This document shows, piece after piece, positions 1 to 8,942 of a stretch of 64,000 nt of DNA. The notes beneath the pieces are model-generated. The model did no database searches. It worked only from the letters and a program-made list of their open reading frames with translations, and was not told where the DNA came from. Location of the stretch: contig JAOARX010000032.1 of the NCBI GenBank assembly GCA_025210345.1, forward strand, positions 62,001 to 126,000. Direction: 5' to 3'. This DNA is from Pelagimonas sp. Its GTDB lineage: Bacteria > Pseudomonadota > Alphaproteobacteria > Rhodobacterales > Rhodobacteraceae. Position 1 is the stretch's first letter. Each line of letters opens with the position of its first letter. The position numbers and the translations under genes were made by a program.

Positions 1-360
1 CGGCCCCCGCACGCGCCAGCGGCATGACCAGTTGGGCCAATCGCAAAACGCATAGGTGGCATCATATTGATCCGGGTCACACCAATGCGCGCTATCGCCC
101 CCCAGGGGAGGCACCGAATGGAAAAAGCGCCCATCATCAAAGAACACCCGCAAATCCGCATCCCAGCGATACCGCCGCTCAGCCTGAAAAGCACCCTGCC
201 CCGGCATCTGCAGCTGCCCACTTTCGCGATAGTCCGCCCCCCCTGCATCCGCGATCCAGCGCGCCTGCCCCTCAAAGCTGGCCTGCGCCCCGTCGCCGTG
301 CTGGATCTCGCGCGTGAGATGCCAGTCCCCCAGAAAATCGTTCAAGGTCAATCCAACCAC
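1..360 (-). CDS. DUF6314 family protein, 3' end outside window
   Basis: An open frame on the minus strand runs without a stop to the left edge. It reads from a GTG at 360 into LNDFLGDWHLTREIQ, followed by further segments rich in Trp, Asp and Arg (RYRWDADLRVFFDDGRFFH, CDPDQYDATYAF). This pattern fits the DUF6314 family, small beta-rich proteins of unknown function that are common in Rhodobacteraceae. The start is uncertain: GTG 360 has an AAGGGG-like site about 12 bases upstream, and another GTG at 390 directly follows an in-frame TAG. About 120 codons are visible. It is divergent from purB. The family call is from memory of its conserved residues; the biochemical role is unknown. Confidence 0.65.
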   Translation of the reverse strand, partial: MVGLTLNDFLGDWHLTREIQHGDGAQASFEGQARWIADAGGADYRESGQLQMPGQGAFQAERRYRWDADLRVFFDDGRFFHSVPPLGGDSAHWCDPDQYDATYAFCDWPNWSCRWRVRGP

Positions 361-589
361 GGCCGCGCGTTCCCCTTCGCCAAACTCCACCTAGCTTATA
401 GTCCGCCAATCGGGGCCGCGCCCAGCCATTCCACGCCGATACCGGTCAAAATGCGCCATTTGCCCCGATCCGGCCCAGGCAGGGCAATAAGCCTCAGGCC
501 GAAACCCTTGTTCCCGGACGGTTGGCGGTTTATGACGCCCTCGCTCGCTGGTTCCGACTGCATCTGGTCTCAATACATAAGGATTGCCG

Positions 590-1897
590 ATGATCCCCCG
601 CTATTCCCGCCCCGACATGGTTGCCATCTGGTCGCCAGAAACCAAGTTCCGCATCTGGTACGAAATCGAGGCACATGCCTGTGACGCTCAGGCCAAGCTG
701 GGCGTGATCCCGCAGGAAAACGCCGATGCGGTCTGGAAAGCCAAGGACGTCGAATTCGACGTGGCGCGCATTGATGAAATCGAAGCGGTCACCAAACATG
801 ACGTCATCGCGTTTCTGACCCATCTGGCAGAACATGTCGGCAGCGAAGAAGCCCGTTTTGTGCACCAGGGCATGACCTCGTCGGACGTGCTGGACACCTG
901 TCTGAACGTCCAGCTGGTGCGCGCCGCGGATATTTTGATCGAAGACATGCATGGGCTGCTGGCCGCGCTGAAAAAGCGCGCGATGGAGCACAAGAACACC
1001 GTGCGCGTGGGCCGCAGCCACGGCATCCACGCCGAGCCCACCACCATGGGCCTGACCTTTGCCCGTTTCTATGCCGAAATGGACCGCAACCTGTCGCGCC
1101 TGCGCGATGCGCGTGCGGAAATCGCCACCGGCGCGATCTCGGGCGCGGTGGGCACCTTTGCCAACATCGACCCCGCCGTCGAAGAACATGTCTGCGAACA
1201 GATGGGTCTTGTCCCCGAGCCGATCAGCACGCAGGTCATCCCGCGTGACCGCCACGCGATGTTCTTTGCCACGCTGGGCGTCATTGCCTCGTCGATCGAA
1301 AACGTCGCGATTGAAATTCGCCACATGCAGCGCACCGAAGTGCTGGAAGGTGCAGAATTCTTTTCGATGGGTCAGAAAGGCTCGTCGGCGATGCCGCACA
1401 AAAAGAACCCGGTTCTGACGGAAAACCTGACCGGTCTGGCGCGCCTGGTGCGTATGGCGGTGGTCCCCGCGATGGAGAACGTGGCGCTTTGGCATGAACG
1501 CGATATTTCGCACTCTTCCGTTGAACGCATGATCGGCCCCGATGCCTGTGTCACGCTGGATTTTGCCCTGGCGCGTCTGACCGGCGTCATCGACAAGATG
1601 CTAGTGTTCCCGCAGAACATGCTGGACAATATGAACAAATTCCCCGGTCTGGTCATGTCGCAGCGCGTGCTGCTGGCGCTGACGCAGGCCGGCGTATCGC
1701 GCGAAGACGCCTATGTACTGGTGCAGCGCAACGCGCTTAAGGTCTGGGAAGACCGCGTTGATTTCCGCGAATTGCTCTTGGCGGATGCGGATGTTGTCAA
1801 GGCCCTTGGCGAAGACGGCATCAACGAGAAATTCGACATGGATTATCACACCAAACACGTGGACACGATCTTTGCCCGCGTCTTTGGCGAAGACTGA
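590..1897 (+). CDS. purB: adenylosuccinate lyase
   Basis: PurB cleaves SAICAR to AICAR plus fumarate and adenylosuccinate to AMP plus fumarate in cytosolic purine synthesis. The 435-residue protein has the usual family length. It carries the lyase-superfamily signature GSSAMPHKKNP at about residues 264-274, the GRSHGIHAEPTT segment at 141-152 with the general acid/base His, and TSSDVLDT near residue 97. The ATG at 590 is preferred over an in-frame TTG at 584 because AAGG lies at 579-582 with a normal 7-base spacer. The gene is monocistronic: it is followed by a strong hairpin terminator and by an unrelated gene. All signature residues are present. Confidence 0.97.
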   Translation: MIPRYSRPDMVAIWSPETKFRIWYEIEAHACDAQAKLGVIPQENADAVWKAKDVEFDVARIDEIEAVTKHDVIAFLTHLAEHVGSEEARFVHQGMTSSDVLDTCLNVQLVRAADILIEDMHGLLAALKKRAMEHKNTVRVGRSHGIHAEPTTMGLTFARFYAEMDRNLSRLRDARAEIATGAISGAVGTFANIDPAVEEHVCEQMGLVPEPISTQVIPRDRHAMFFATLGVIASSIENVAIEIRHMQRTEVLEGAEFFSMGQKGSSAMPHKKNPVLTENLTGLARLVRMAVVPAMENVALWHERDISHSSVERMIGPDACVTLDFALARLTGVIDKMLVFPQNMLDNMNKFPGLVMSQRVLLALTQAGVSREDAYVLVQRNALKVWEDRVDFRELLLADADVVKALGEDGINEKFDMDYHTKHVDTIFARVFGED

Positions 1898-1941
1898 TCC
1901 AACCCCGCTGTTGCGGCGGAACATGTAAAAGCTTTCTAAAG

Positions 1942-1969
1942 CGGGCGGCGAAAAAACCGCCCGTTTTTT
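1942..1969 (+). terminator. rho-independent terminator of purB
   Basis: CGGGCGG at 1942-1948 pairs with CCGCCCG at 1957-1963 around an A-rich loop, and TTTTTT follows at once. It lies 45 bases after the purB stop. Confidence 0.9.
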
Positions 1970-2050
1970 AGTTTCATTGCACGTGCTTAACGCGCCAGAA
2001 ACCTTGTGACGCTACCCAGAGAGAAAGTCCCTCGTTCGGAGCGTCCCACG

Positions 2051-3103
2051 ATGTCCCAGATGCAAACCCTTGCCCTGCCCGCCCCCGCCGTCAAAGGCCC
2101 CGAGGGCCTGTCCCGTAAGGCGAAGGCCGCAATCATCGTGCAGTTTCTGCTCAATGAGGATTCAGATGTACCCCTGTCCGCCCTTCCCGAAGAACATCAG
2201 GCCGAACTGACGCTTTTGATGGGCAACATGCGCTATGTGGATCGTGAGACGCTGAATACGGTCGTGATGGAATTCGCTGATGAGTTGGAATCCGTTGGCC
2301 TGTCCTTTCCGGGCGACATGGCCGGGGCCCTGTCCGCGCTGGACGGAAAGATCAGCGATCGCACCGCGATGCGCCTGCGCAAAGAGGCGGGGGTACGCCA
2401 GACCGGCGACCCGTGGCAGCGCATCAACGCATTGGAAGAAAAACAGATCGAAGAGCTGGTTCTGAGCGAAAGCACCGAAGTCGCTGCGGTCATGTTGTCC
2501 AAAATCGACGTGGGCAAGGCGGCCCTCGTGCTAGCCCGATTGCCGGGCGACAAGGCCCGCCGCATCAGCTATGCGGTGTCGATGACAACCGGCGTCACAC
2601 CCGAGGCGGTGGACCGAATCGGAATCAGCCTGGCAACACAGGTGGACGCCGTGCCACCCAAGGCCTTCAAGGCCGGCCCGGACGAACGGCTGGGGGCGAT
2701 CCTCAACTATTCGAACACAGCCGTGCGCGAAGAGCTGCTGACCAATCTCGAAGAAGACGACAAGGAATTCGCCGAAGCCGTCCGCAAAGCGATCTTTACC
2801 TTCGCCAATATCCCGGCGCGCCTGAATGCCATCGACGTGCCGAAAATCACCCGCGACGTGGACCCCGACGAACTGGCCATCGCGGTCGCAGGGGCCGCCA
2901 CCGACGAAGAAAAAGCCACAGTGGAATTCCTGTTGTCGAACATGTCGAAACGCATGGCCGAAAACATCCGCGAAGAAGCCGCAGCCAAGGGCACCATCAA
3001 ACCCAAGGTCGCTGAAAAGGCGATGGGGGCCGTTGTAGGGGTCATTCGCGATCTGGTCGGCGTCGGCGAGATTGAACTTCTGAACCCTGATGAGGACGAA
3101 TGA
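2051..3103 (+). CDS. fliG: FliG-like flagellar motor switch protein, isolated gene
   Basis: The 350-residue protein has the length and layout of FliG: a middle domain (ESTEVAAVMLSKIDVGKAALVLARLP, about residues 140-165, replacing the EHPQ-type motif) and a C-terminal torque domain. In the latter, DVDPDELAIAVAGA and NMSKRMAENIREE align with the FliG stretch carrying the charged residues that contact the stator; the Arg of NMS(Q/K)R and two acidic residues are kept, while the usual Lys in the preceding helix is Ala. ATG 2051 is chosen because GGAG lies at 2038-2041; an in-frame GTG at 2006 has no such site. No other flagellar gene is nearby, so it may be a paralogue or a displaced motor gene. 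Assignment to the FliG family is firm; the motor role is inferred. Confidence 0.75.
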   Translation: MSQMQTLALPAPAVKGPEGLSRKAKAAIIVQFLLNEDSDVPLSALPEEHQAELTLLMGNMRYVDRETLNTVVMEFADELESVGLSFPGDMAGALSALDGKISDRTAMRLRKEAGVRQTGDPWQRINALEEKQIEELVLSESTEVAAVMLSKIDVGKAALVLARLPGDKARRISYAVSMTTGVTPEAVDRIGISLATQVDAVPPKAFKAGPDERLGAILNYSNTAVREELLTNLEEDDKEFAEAVRKAIFTFANIPARLNAIDVPKITRDVDPDELAIAVAGAATDEEKATVEFLLSNMSKRMAENIREEAAAKGTIKPKVAEKAMGAVVGVIRDLVGVGEIELLNPDEDE

Positions 3104-3177
3104 GCGTGACGTAGCCCTTGCCCATTGGGCGTCATAAACCTAGAAAACCCCCTACGGCAAGGAGCTTGGGGGATCAG

Positions 3178-4119
3178 GTGGCCACATCCGGAAAGACACA
3201 GAAAATGGTGCAGGGAACCTGGCAGGATTGGCTAAGCGACCGCATCCTGCGCGGCGTGATCTGGAGCGCAACACGCCTGCCGATCCGGACACGCCTGTCT
3301 CTGGTCAGCTGGATCGTGCGCAAACTCGTCGCGCCGCTGACCAAATGGCACGCCCGTGTAGACGCCAACATTGAACATGTCTGGCCCGAGACCCCGCAGG
3401 CCAAGCGCCGCGCAATCGCGGATCAGGCCATCGACAACCTCAGCCGGAACTTTATCGAAGGCTATGATGTCCCCGAACTGCGTGCACGCGCCACGCATTT
3501 TGGCGCCACGGGCGACGGGCTGGCCGCCATCGAACAGGCGCGCACCGAAGGCCGACCGGTGCTGTTCCTGGGGGCCCATTTCGGCAGCGTCGAATGCACC
3601 CGCGCCGCGCTGGTGGATCAGGGATACACCGTTGGCGCCCTCTATCGCCCCATGTCGAACCCCTATTTCAACGAGCATTTTTCGAATAATTATCACGCCC
3701 TTAGCGAGCCCGCTTTTGCCCAGGGGCGCAAGGGAACCTTGGGGTTGATGAAACACCTCAAGGCGGGGGGCATGGCGGTTTTGCTGTTCGATCTCTACGA
3801 CAGCTCTGGTGTGCCGATCGACTTTCTGGGCAAGCCCGCGCCCACCGTGACCTCTGCCGCAGATATCGCCCTGCGCACGGGCGCGCTTTTGGTGCCGTTT
3901 TTCGGTATCCGCCATTCGGACGGCTATGGGTTCACCCCAACCTTCGAGGCCCCAATCCCGCATGGCGATCCCGTTGAAATGATGCAAGAAGCCACCCGTC
4001 GCCTGGAGGCGCGCATCGAAGAAAACCCGGGACAGTGGATGTGGATGCACCGCCGTTGGAAGCCCAAGCGGCAGGCGAAACGTCAGCGCAAACGCGCCGC
4101 CGCCGAAATGGCACCGTGA
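3178..4119 (+). CDS. lysophospholipid acyltransferase, LpxL/HtrB-like
   Basis: About 313 residues. The block FLGAHFGSVECTRAAL, near the protein middle, matches the H(X)4(D/E) acyltransferase motif of LpxL/HtrB-type enzymes (His-Phe-Gly-Ser-Val-Glu). It is followed by LYRPMSNPYFN, FDLYDSSGVPIDFLGKPAPT and the C-terminal NPGQWMWMHRRWKP segment typical of late lipid A acyltransferases acting at the inner membrane. The substrate is not determined. The start is uncertain: GTG 3178 has GGGGGA five bases upstream and AAGGAG at 3159-3164, while ATG 3205 has GGAAAG ten bases upstream. The very basic C-terminus (KPKRQAKRQRKRAAAE) overlaps the convergent DUF1223 gene by 37 bases. Confidence 0.8.
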   Translation: MATSGKTQKMVQGTWQDWLSDRILRGVIWSATRLPIRTRLSLVSWIVRKLVAPLTKWHARVDANIEHVWPETPQAKRRAIADQAIDNLSRNFIEGYDVPELRARATHFGATGDGLAAIEQARTEGRPVLFLGAHFGSVECTRAALVDQGYTVGALYRPMSNPYFNEHFSNNYHALSEPAFAQGRKGTLGLMKHLKAGGMAVLLFDLYDSSGVPIDFLGKPAPTVTSAADIALRTGALLVPFFGIRHSDGYGFTPTFEAPIPHGDPVEMMQEATRRLEARIEENPGQWMWMHRRWKPKRQAKRQRKRAAAEMAP

Positions 4120-4796
4120 CGGGCCTTTTGCACCAGAACGACCACCGGCTCTGAGCCGCTCACCGCAAAGCTGCGTTCAAACCGACCCTGACCATCCCAT
4201 TTTGCGACGCGCGTCCAGTCGCGCACGATATGTGTATAGGTCAGCAGATGACCGGCGTTTTCCCCGCGCTCGATCCGCACCTTTTGCTGTGGGACATAGC
4301 GCACAAGGTGAATATCATGCGCCCCCGCGTATCCCTTTGCCTGGGCCATAACCTTGATTTTATTGCCATTTCGCACAATCTCAAGCGCAACGTCTGATGG
4401 GGTTGCCGCCGCGTCCCGCAGCGCCATCGCCACTTTCATGGGTTTCGACCCAACAACCGAGATCTCACCGTTCACAATCATTTGCGGGGTGTAGATCCGG
4501 CGCCATCCCCCGGCCCGGGCATAGGCCTTTTGTCGCTTGGAAAACCGCGCATCGGCAAAGCGATCTTTCCAGCCGATATAATCCCAATAGTCGACATGAA
4601 GCGCCAGCGGGATCACGTCATCACGTTCCCCCATCTCTGCCAACAGCGCATCCGCCGGCGGGCAGGACGAACACCCCTGTGAGGTAAACAACTCAACCAC
4701 CACGGCGTTTTGCGCCGACTGGGCGCTGGCCGTCCCTGCCATCAAGGACCAAACCATCAGGCCAGCGGCCGCGATATTGCGCATATGTGTCTTCAT
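4083..4796 (-). CDS. DUF1223 thioredoxin-like periplasmic protein
   Basis: A 237-residue protein with an N-terminal signal peptide ending near TASAQS. The segment VVELFTSQGCSSCPPADALL follows directly, with a CxxC-type CSSC pair, and then DYWDYIGWKDRFA and YTPQMIVNG, the conserved blocks of DUF1223. The fold is expected to be thioredoxin-like and exported; the physiological partner is unknown. Three tandem ATG codons occur (4802, 4799, 4796). The last is chosen because AAGG at 4804-4807 gives it a spacer of about seven bases. The 3' end overlaps the convergent acyltransferase gene. Confidence 0.8.
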   Translation of the reverse strand: MKTHMRNIAAAGLMVWSLMAGTASAQSAQNAVVVELFTSQGCSSCPPADALLAEMGERDDVIPLALHVDYWDYIGWKDRFADARFSKRQKAYARAGGWRRIYTPQMIVNGEISVVGSKPMKVAMALRDAAATPSDVALEIVRNGNKIKVMAQAKGYAGAHDIHLVRYVPQQKVRIERGENAGHLLTYTHIVRDWTRVAKWDGQGRFERSFAVSGSEPVVVLVQKARHGAISAAARLR

Positions 4797-5173
4797 CATC
4801 ATGCCTTAGATCTAAAGGACAGACCGCTGACATGCCAATCACTGATTTGCGAGACCCGGTGAATGGCCGCAGACTGTGGTCCCGATCCCAGGCCAGGACC
4901 CATTCATCCTGCCCCTAGACGCTGGATTTCCTGACCTGCATTTATCGTCAAATTGTGATAGGGTGACTGTATCATATTTTTCGTCACGACAGAAAATCAG
5001 CATATTCACGCTGAAACCAAAGGCCTTGGGCAAAGCTTTGCCGGAGAATTGAACAATTTGAATTTCAGAAAGCTTCGTAAACACGGAGCAACCCTTTAAA
5101 TCTACCCGCGTGGGGCCACATTTAGACAGATAATAAACGCTGTCCTGCGTAACCAACTGTGTGAGGCAGACAA
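4797..5173. other. gene-poor, relatively AT-rich intergenic stretch
   Basis: This stretch holds the DUF1223 upstream region and a copy of a shared GGACCCA-type repeat (4891-4918). From about 4920 the DNA is visibly richer in A and T than its surroundings. An imperfect inverted repeat, GTGAC at 4963 against GTCAC about 20 bases on, lies in this part. It ends at the ribosome site of a small plus-strand reading frame. A 114-codon minus-strand frame here has no ribosome site and no recognisable protein features. Confidence 0.5.
4891..4918 (-). repeat. copy of AATGGGTCCTG(A/G)CC intergenic repeat, diverged
   Basis: Read on the minus strand this stretch contains AATGGGTCCTGGCC preceded by CTAGGGGCAGG. 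It resembles the repeats at 27190-27205 and 48122-48146, which share CTAGGGTCAGGACCCA exactly. It is the most diverged of the three. Confidence 0.4.
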
Positions 5174-5305
5174 ATGAAGACAATTACCCTGCTCCAGGCC
5201 GGAGCATTGCTTTTACTTGCCGTGATCGGGGCTGCCTATGCTGACGAGGCACAGGCACCGTGTGATGGCCTTAACCTGACGCAAAGCTGCGTGAACGGGA
5301 ATTAA
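5174..5305 (+). CDS. possible small secreted peptide, 43 residues
   Basis: A short frame starts at ATG 5174 with GAGG at 5163-5166, a good spacer of about seven bases. Residues 1-23 look like a Sec signal peptide: Lys at position 2, a Leu/Ala/Ile-rich core, and an AYA-type cleavage site. The mature part would be about 20 residues (DEAQAPCDGLNLTQSCVNGN) with two cysteines ten residues apart, which could form a disulfide. It lies alone between DUF1223 and ccmG, facing the ccm operon. No homologue is recognised. Signal peptide, ribosome site and clean stop argue that it is translated; the function is unknown. Confidence 0.45.
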   Translation: MKTITLLQAGALLLLAVIGAAYADEAQAPCDGLNLTQSCVNGN

Positions 5306-5314
5306 GCCGGACAT

Positions 5315-5333
5315 CGCCTGTCAGGCGGGTTTC
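5315..5333 (+). terminator. weak possible terminator after the small peptide frame
   Basis: CGCC and GGCG arms around TGTCA, followed by GGTTT, lie ten bases after the TAA at 5303. The T run is short, so this is a weak call. Confidence 0.25.
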
Positions 5334-5361
5334 CGGCGGGTTTCTGGCAGCAATAGCTCTG

Positions 5362-5901
5362 CTATTCGCCCTGCGCCTTTTCAAGCGCAGGCAAAAAGCG
5401 GTGCTCTAGGTCCGCGCCGATCAGCGGCCCGGCATAGCGAAACAGCACCGTCCCATCGCGGTCCAGAATAAACGTCTCGGGCGGGGCGGTCACACCCCAA
5501 TCAATGGCTGTACGCCCCTGCGGATCAAAGGCCACGGCAGCAAAGGGATTGCCCTCATCTTCCAGATACTTGGTCGCCTGGGCGGCCTTGTCCTTGAAAT
5601 TGACCGACAAAATCGTCAGCCCATCCGCCTGCATCTCAAGCAGCTGGGGGTGCTCGGCCCGGCAGGGCGGGCACCAGCTGGCCCAAAAGTTGACCAGCTT
5701 GATCTCTCCGCTTTCCAACATATCCCGGGTCAGCGCCGGATACCCGGGCAGGGCTTGGGTGGTGACGTCGGGGGCGGGTTTGCCGATGAACACGGATTCA
5801 AGATCATTCGCCCCTTCGCGCCCCAACCCCATATAGGCCATGGCACCAAACGCCGCGAAAATCACCGGTGGCAACACCATCAAAGGAGAAATCTTAGCCA
5901 C
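5362..5901 (-). CDS. ccmG: cytochrome c maturation thiol:disulfide oxidoreductase CcmG/DsbE
   Basis: A 179-residue membrane-anchored periplasmic thioredoxin that reduces apocytochrome c before haem attachment. An N-terminal anchor helix spans about residues 7-24. The active site WCPPC is at 76-80 within NFWASWCPPCRAEHP, and the cis-Pro loop (GVTAPPETFILD) follows; both are hallmarks of CcmG. It is the last gene of the minus-strand ccmA-B-C-D-G operon and its start overlaps the end of ccmD by 8 bases, pointing to translational coupling. Confidence 0.95.
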   Translation of the reverse strand: MAKISPLMVLPPVIFAAFGAMAYMGLGREGANDLESVFIGKPAPDVTTQALPGYPALTRDMLESGEIKLVNFWASWCPPCRAEHPQLLEMQADGLTILSVNFKDKAAQATKYLEDEGNPFAAVAFDPQGRTAIDWGVTAPPETFILDRDGTVLFRYAGPLIGADLEHRFLPALEKAQGE

Positions 5902-6049
5902 GTTTCAGCCTTTCTTCGACCTGCTCCAGCTCAGAGCGCACCCTGCGCGCACGCGCGACCGACACCACCACCAGCAAGACAATCAACCCGATCGAAACGG
6001 CGTATGAGCTCAGCACAGCTTCGGCGTATTTTCCAAGTTCCGGCATCAT
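5894..6049 (-). CDS. ccmD: haem exporter protein CcmD
   Basis: A 50-51 residue single-helix membrane protein that assists CcmABC in releasing haem-loaded CcmE. It has MPELGKYAEAVLSSYAVS, a transmembrane helix of Val, Leu and Ile, and a basic, coiled tail (RARRVRSELEQVEERLKRG) facing the cytoplasm, as in the family. Two adjacent ATGs exist (6049 and 6046); the first overlaps the ccmC stop in an ATGA arrangement. Position between ccmC and ccmG makes the call secure despite the small size. Confidence 0.9.
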   Translation of the reverse strand: MMPELGKYAEAVLSSYAVSIGLIVLLVVVSVARARRVRSELEQVEERLKRG

Positions 6050-6774
6050 TGCGCGCGCTCCCGTGCCAAAAGCGCCCGTGTCCGGCGGGCGCGGATTTCT
6101 GTCTGGGTCCGCAGGAACACCAGCGCAATGAACAAAAGGACAAAGCCCGCGATGGAAACCAACAGTGGGTGATAGAACACATCCGCGACGTTTTCCTCTT
6201 TGTCCAGCGACAGGCTGGCCCCCTGGTGCAAGCCCTGGTTCCAAAAGTTCACGGCATATCGCGACAAAACCGCAAAGACCGACCCAACAAGGCACAAGAT
6301 ACTGGTCAGATCCGCTGCGGTGTCATCATTTTCGATCGCTTCCCACAGGGCGATATACCCAAGATAAAACAGGAACAGGATCAGGAAGGACGTCAGGCGC
6401 GGATCCCAGGCCCAATAAGTCCCCCACATCGGTTGCCCCCAGATGGCGCCAGTCGCCAGCGCGATCACCGTCATGGTCGCCCCAACCGGGGCCGCCGCCC
6501 GGGCCGCCAGGGCGCTGACATGATGGCGCCGCACGATCCAGACCAGAGAGGCCACCAACATCATCATCCACGCGTTGATCGCCATAAGCGCGCTTGGCAC
6601 ATGCAGATAGATGATCTTGACGGTCGATCCCTGACGATAGTCATCAGGCGTAAAGAAAAAACCCCAGATCAACCCGGTGACAAGGCACATCACAGACCCA
6701 AGCGCCAGCCAGGGCAGGAACTTGTCCGTGGTCTTGATGAATTTGACCGGATTGGCGTATTCCCAGATCGACAT
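6046..6774 (-). CDS. ccmC: haem transporter/handling protein CcmC
   Basis: A 242-residue integral membrane protein with six predicted helices that presents haem to CcmE on the periplasmic side. The tryptophan-rich haem-binding motif WGTYWAWDPRLTS lies in the middle, and flanking conserved histidines are visible in YLHVPSALM and the later NQGLHQGASLS loop. ATG 6774 (MSIWEYANP) is preferred over an upstream in-frame start because it fits the usual CcmC N-terminus. It follows ccmB after 110 bases and overlaps ccmD by 4. Confidence 0.95.
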   Translation of the reverse strand: MSIWEYANPVKFIKTTDKFLPWLALGSVMCLVTGLIWGFFFTPDDYRQGSTVKIIYLHVPSALMAINAWMMMLVASLVWIVRRHHVSALAARAAAPVGATMTVIALATGAIWGQPMWGTYWAWDPRLTSFLILFLFYLGYIALWEAIENDDTAADLTSILCLVGSVFAVLSRYAVNFWNQGLHQGASLSLDKEENVADVFYHPLLVSIAGFVLLFIALVFLRTQTEIRARRTRALLARERAQ

Positions 6775-6884
6775 GGCTATCCCGTGTTTTTCGTACCGTT
6801 TGGTTACACCCCAAATATGGTCTTCGCGCAATATGTTGCACCCGCTATGAGCACAATTCAGCGGGCCAAATCACCGCAGGTGGA

Positions 6885-7541
6885 TCACCTTAGGTTGATG
6901 CGCAAAACTGCGGCGCTCGCAAAAGGCAGTAATGCGATCACGCCAAAGCTGATCCCGCCCAGCATCATCAAGGCTGTTTGCACCTCGAACCCTTCGGCTC
7001 CGCGACGGGCAACCTCGGCGCCGAAAATCAACGTGGGAACATAAAGCGGCAGCACCAGAAGCGACATCAATAGACCGCCGCGTTTCAATCCGACGGTCAG
7101 GGCCGCACCAAAGGTGCCAATCACCGACAAGGCCGGCGTGCCCACTGCCAATGACACGGTCACCCACAGGTATCCCCCTGAGGGCAAAGACAAGAACACC
7201 CCCAGCGCCGGAGCCGCCAGCACCAGAGGAAGCCCGGTCGTCAACCAGTGCGCCAGCGCCTTAAGCGACACGATCCCCTCCATCGGCAAGGGCGACGTGG
7301 CCAACAGATCAAGCGATCCGTCCTCCCAGTCCAGCGCGAAAATGCGATCCAGCGACAGCAAACAGGCCAACAAAGCCCCAATCCAAAGCACCCCGGGCGC
7401 GATCTTGGACAACAGCCCGGTTTCGGGGCCCACGCCAAAGGGGATCAACACCGTGACGATCAAAAAGAACGCCAGCCCAAGACCAAAGCCCCCTCCGGCC
7501 CGCATGGCAAGGCGCAAATCGCGTGTCAGCAGGGAAATCAC
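6885..7541 (-). CDS. ccmB: haem exporter permease CcmB
   Basis: A 218-residue membrane protein with six hydrophobic segments, the permease partner of CcmA in the haem-maturation ABC complex. Conserved stretches include [20 protein letters not shown] and [21 protein letters not shown]. It begins with GTG (7541) in a 4-base GTGA overlap with the ccmA stop, so the two are translationally coupled. Confidence 0.93.
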   Translation of the reverse strand: MISLLTRDLRLAMRAGGGFGLGLAFFLIVTVLIPFGVGPETGLLSKIAPGVLWIGALLACLLSLDRIFALDWEDGSLDLLATSPLPMEGIVSLKALAHWLTTGLPLVLAAPALGVFLSLPSGGYLWVTVSLAVGTPALSVIGTFGAALTVGLKRGGLLMSLLVLPLYVPTLIFGAEVARRGAEGFEVQTALMMLGGISFGVIALLPFASAAVLRINLR

Positions 7542-8152
7542 AAAAAGGCCTCATCTTGCAGCGCGACGCGCGGTTTAGCGCGGTGCGGGGTCACGTCGAA
7601 AATCTCGGCCTCGGGAATCCCAAGATCGATATGGGTCGCCATGAGGGCCGCGCCCCCCTGCGCCAGGTGCCCGCGCACCGCCTGCGCGAACAGCGCGACC
7701 GATGCCGTATCAAGCGAGACCGTCGGCTCATCCAGAACCCACACCGGTCGGCCGGTCACCATCAGCCGCGCCAAGCCCAGCCGCCGCTTTTGACCCGCAG
7801 ACAGCGACCCGGCAGGTCGATCCGCCAGCCCCTCTAGATCAAAGGCCGTGAGCGCGGCGGAAATATCATTCTTTCCAAAGACCTGCACCCAGAACCTAAG
7901 GTTTTCGGTGACGGTCAATGTGGCTTTCAACCCATCGGAATGCGCCGCATAGGCAATTCGTTCGCCCGCGCCCTCAACCCGGCCCTCAAGCGGCGGTTGC
8001 AGGCCCGCGATGGTGCGCAGCAAGGTTGTCTTGCCCGCACCATTGGGGCCGCGCAGCACCAAGGCCCGCCCCGGCGCAAGCGAAAACCTCAGCCCCTCAA
8101 GCACGGGGACACCGCCGCGCGCAACGGCCAGATCTGTGACAGTCAATTCCAT
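7538..8152 (-). CDS. ccmA: haem exporter ATP-binding protein CcmA
   Basis: A compact 204-residue ABC ATPase that works with CcmB to free holo-CcmE from CcmC. It has the Walker A motif GPNGAGKTT at about 35-43, the signature [14 protein letters not shown], and Walker [13 protein letters not shown], with the switch His in ATHIDLG. ATG 8152 (MELTVTDL) is chosen over a longer frame because it fits the family length. It is the first gene of the ccm operon and divergent from the nitroreductase gene. Confidence 0.93.
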   Translation of the reverse strand: MELTVTDLAVARGGVPVLEGLRFSLAPGRALVLRGPNGAGKTTLLRTIAGLQPPLEGRVEGAGERIAYAAHSDGLKATLTVTENLRFWVQVFGKNDISAALTAFDLEGLADRPAGSLSAGQKRRLGLARLMVTGRPVWVLDEPTVSLDTASVALFAQAVRGHLAQGGAALMATHIDLGIPEAEIFDVTPHRAKPRVALQDEAFL

Positions 8153-8252
8153 GTCCAAGGGCTTACCCCAGCCACGCCTTTTGCAAAAGCGACAAAACGC
8201 CTTGCCCATGCCAGCCAGCCACCTATCCTGCGCGCAAACAAGAGGACTCATT

Positions 8253-8942
8253 ATGTTTTCCAAGGACAATCTCACCTACGAAGCGGTTCCGCTGCCCGAT
8301 CGCGCCGATCTGACCGACGCGGATATGATCGCCGCCGCGCAGGCCTTTTATGATCAGATGAAACGCCGCCACACGGTGCGTGACTATTCCGACCGCCCCG
8401 TCCCGCGCGAAGTGATCGAGGCCTGCATCGCCGCTGCGGGCACCGCTCCGTCCGGGGCCAATCATCAGCCCTGGCATTTTGTCGCGATCCAGGACCCCGC
8501 CATAAAATCGCAGATCCGGGCGGCCGCAGAGGAAGAAGAGCGCAAATTCTACGATGGTGGTGCGTCGGACGAATGGATCAAGGCGCTGGAGCCGATCGGC
8601 ACCGGCCCCGAAAAAGAGCATCTGGACGTCGCGCCGTGGCTGATCGTGGTGTTTGCCCAACGCTGGGGCGAGTTTGACGATGGCACGCGGTACAAGAATT
8701 ACTATGTCCCCGAAAGCACCGGGATCGCGACCGGGATGCTGTTGACCGCCTTGCACAAGGCCGGGCTGGTGACGCTGACACACACGCCGAACCCCATGAA
8801 ATTCCTGGGCGACTTGCTGGGACGGCCGGATCAGGAAAAGCCGCTGATGATCATTGCTGTGGGCCATCCGGCCAAAGACGCCTGCGTGCCCAAGGTCGCG
8901 AAATACAAAAAGCCGCTGAGCGAAATCCTCAGCGTGTTGTGA
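8253..8942 (+). CDS. nitroreductase family flavoprotein
   Basis: A 229-residue FMN-dependent oxidoreductase of the nitroreductase fold. [14 protein letters not shown] (residues about 34-47) and [15 protein letters not shown] (about 63-77) are the FMN phosphate- and ring-binding blocks. The long insertion with an FYDGG...EWIKALEP segment, and the overall layout, resemble the iodotyrosine deiodinase-like branch more than classic NfsB. The substrate is unknown. ATG 8253 has GAGGA at 8242-8246. It ends immediately before the convergent Mth938-type gene. Confidence 0.8.
   Translation: MFSKDNLTYEAVPLPDRADLTDADMIAAAQAFYDQMKRRHTVRDYSDRPVPREVIEACIAAAGTAPSGANHQPWHFVAIQDPAIKSQIRAAAEEEERKFYDGGASDEWIKALEPIGTGPEKEHLDVAPWLIVVFAQRWGEFDDGTRYKNYYVPESTGIATGMLLTALHKAGLVTLTHTPNPMKFLGDLLGRPDQEKPLMIIAVGHPAKDACVPKVAKYKKPLSEILSVL

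Noticed and set aside
530-1513. 327-codon minus-strand frame opposite purB
   Set aside because: It is a mirror of purB codon structure in GC-rich DNA, His/Arg-rich, with no recognisable domain.
4839-5183. 114-codon minus-strand frame in the gap before ccmG
   Set aside because: No ribosome site, no domain, and it covers a repeat and the upstream region of the small peptide frame.
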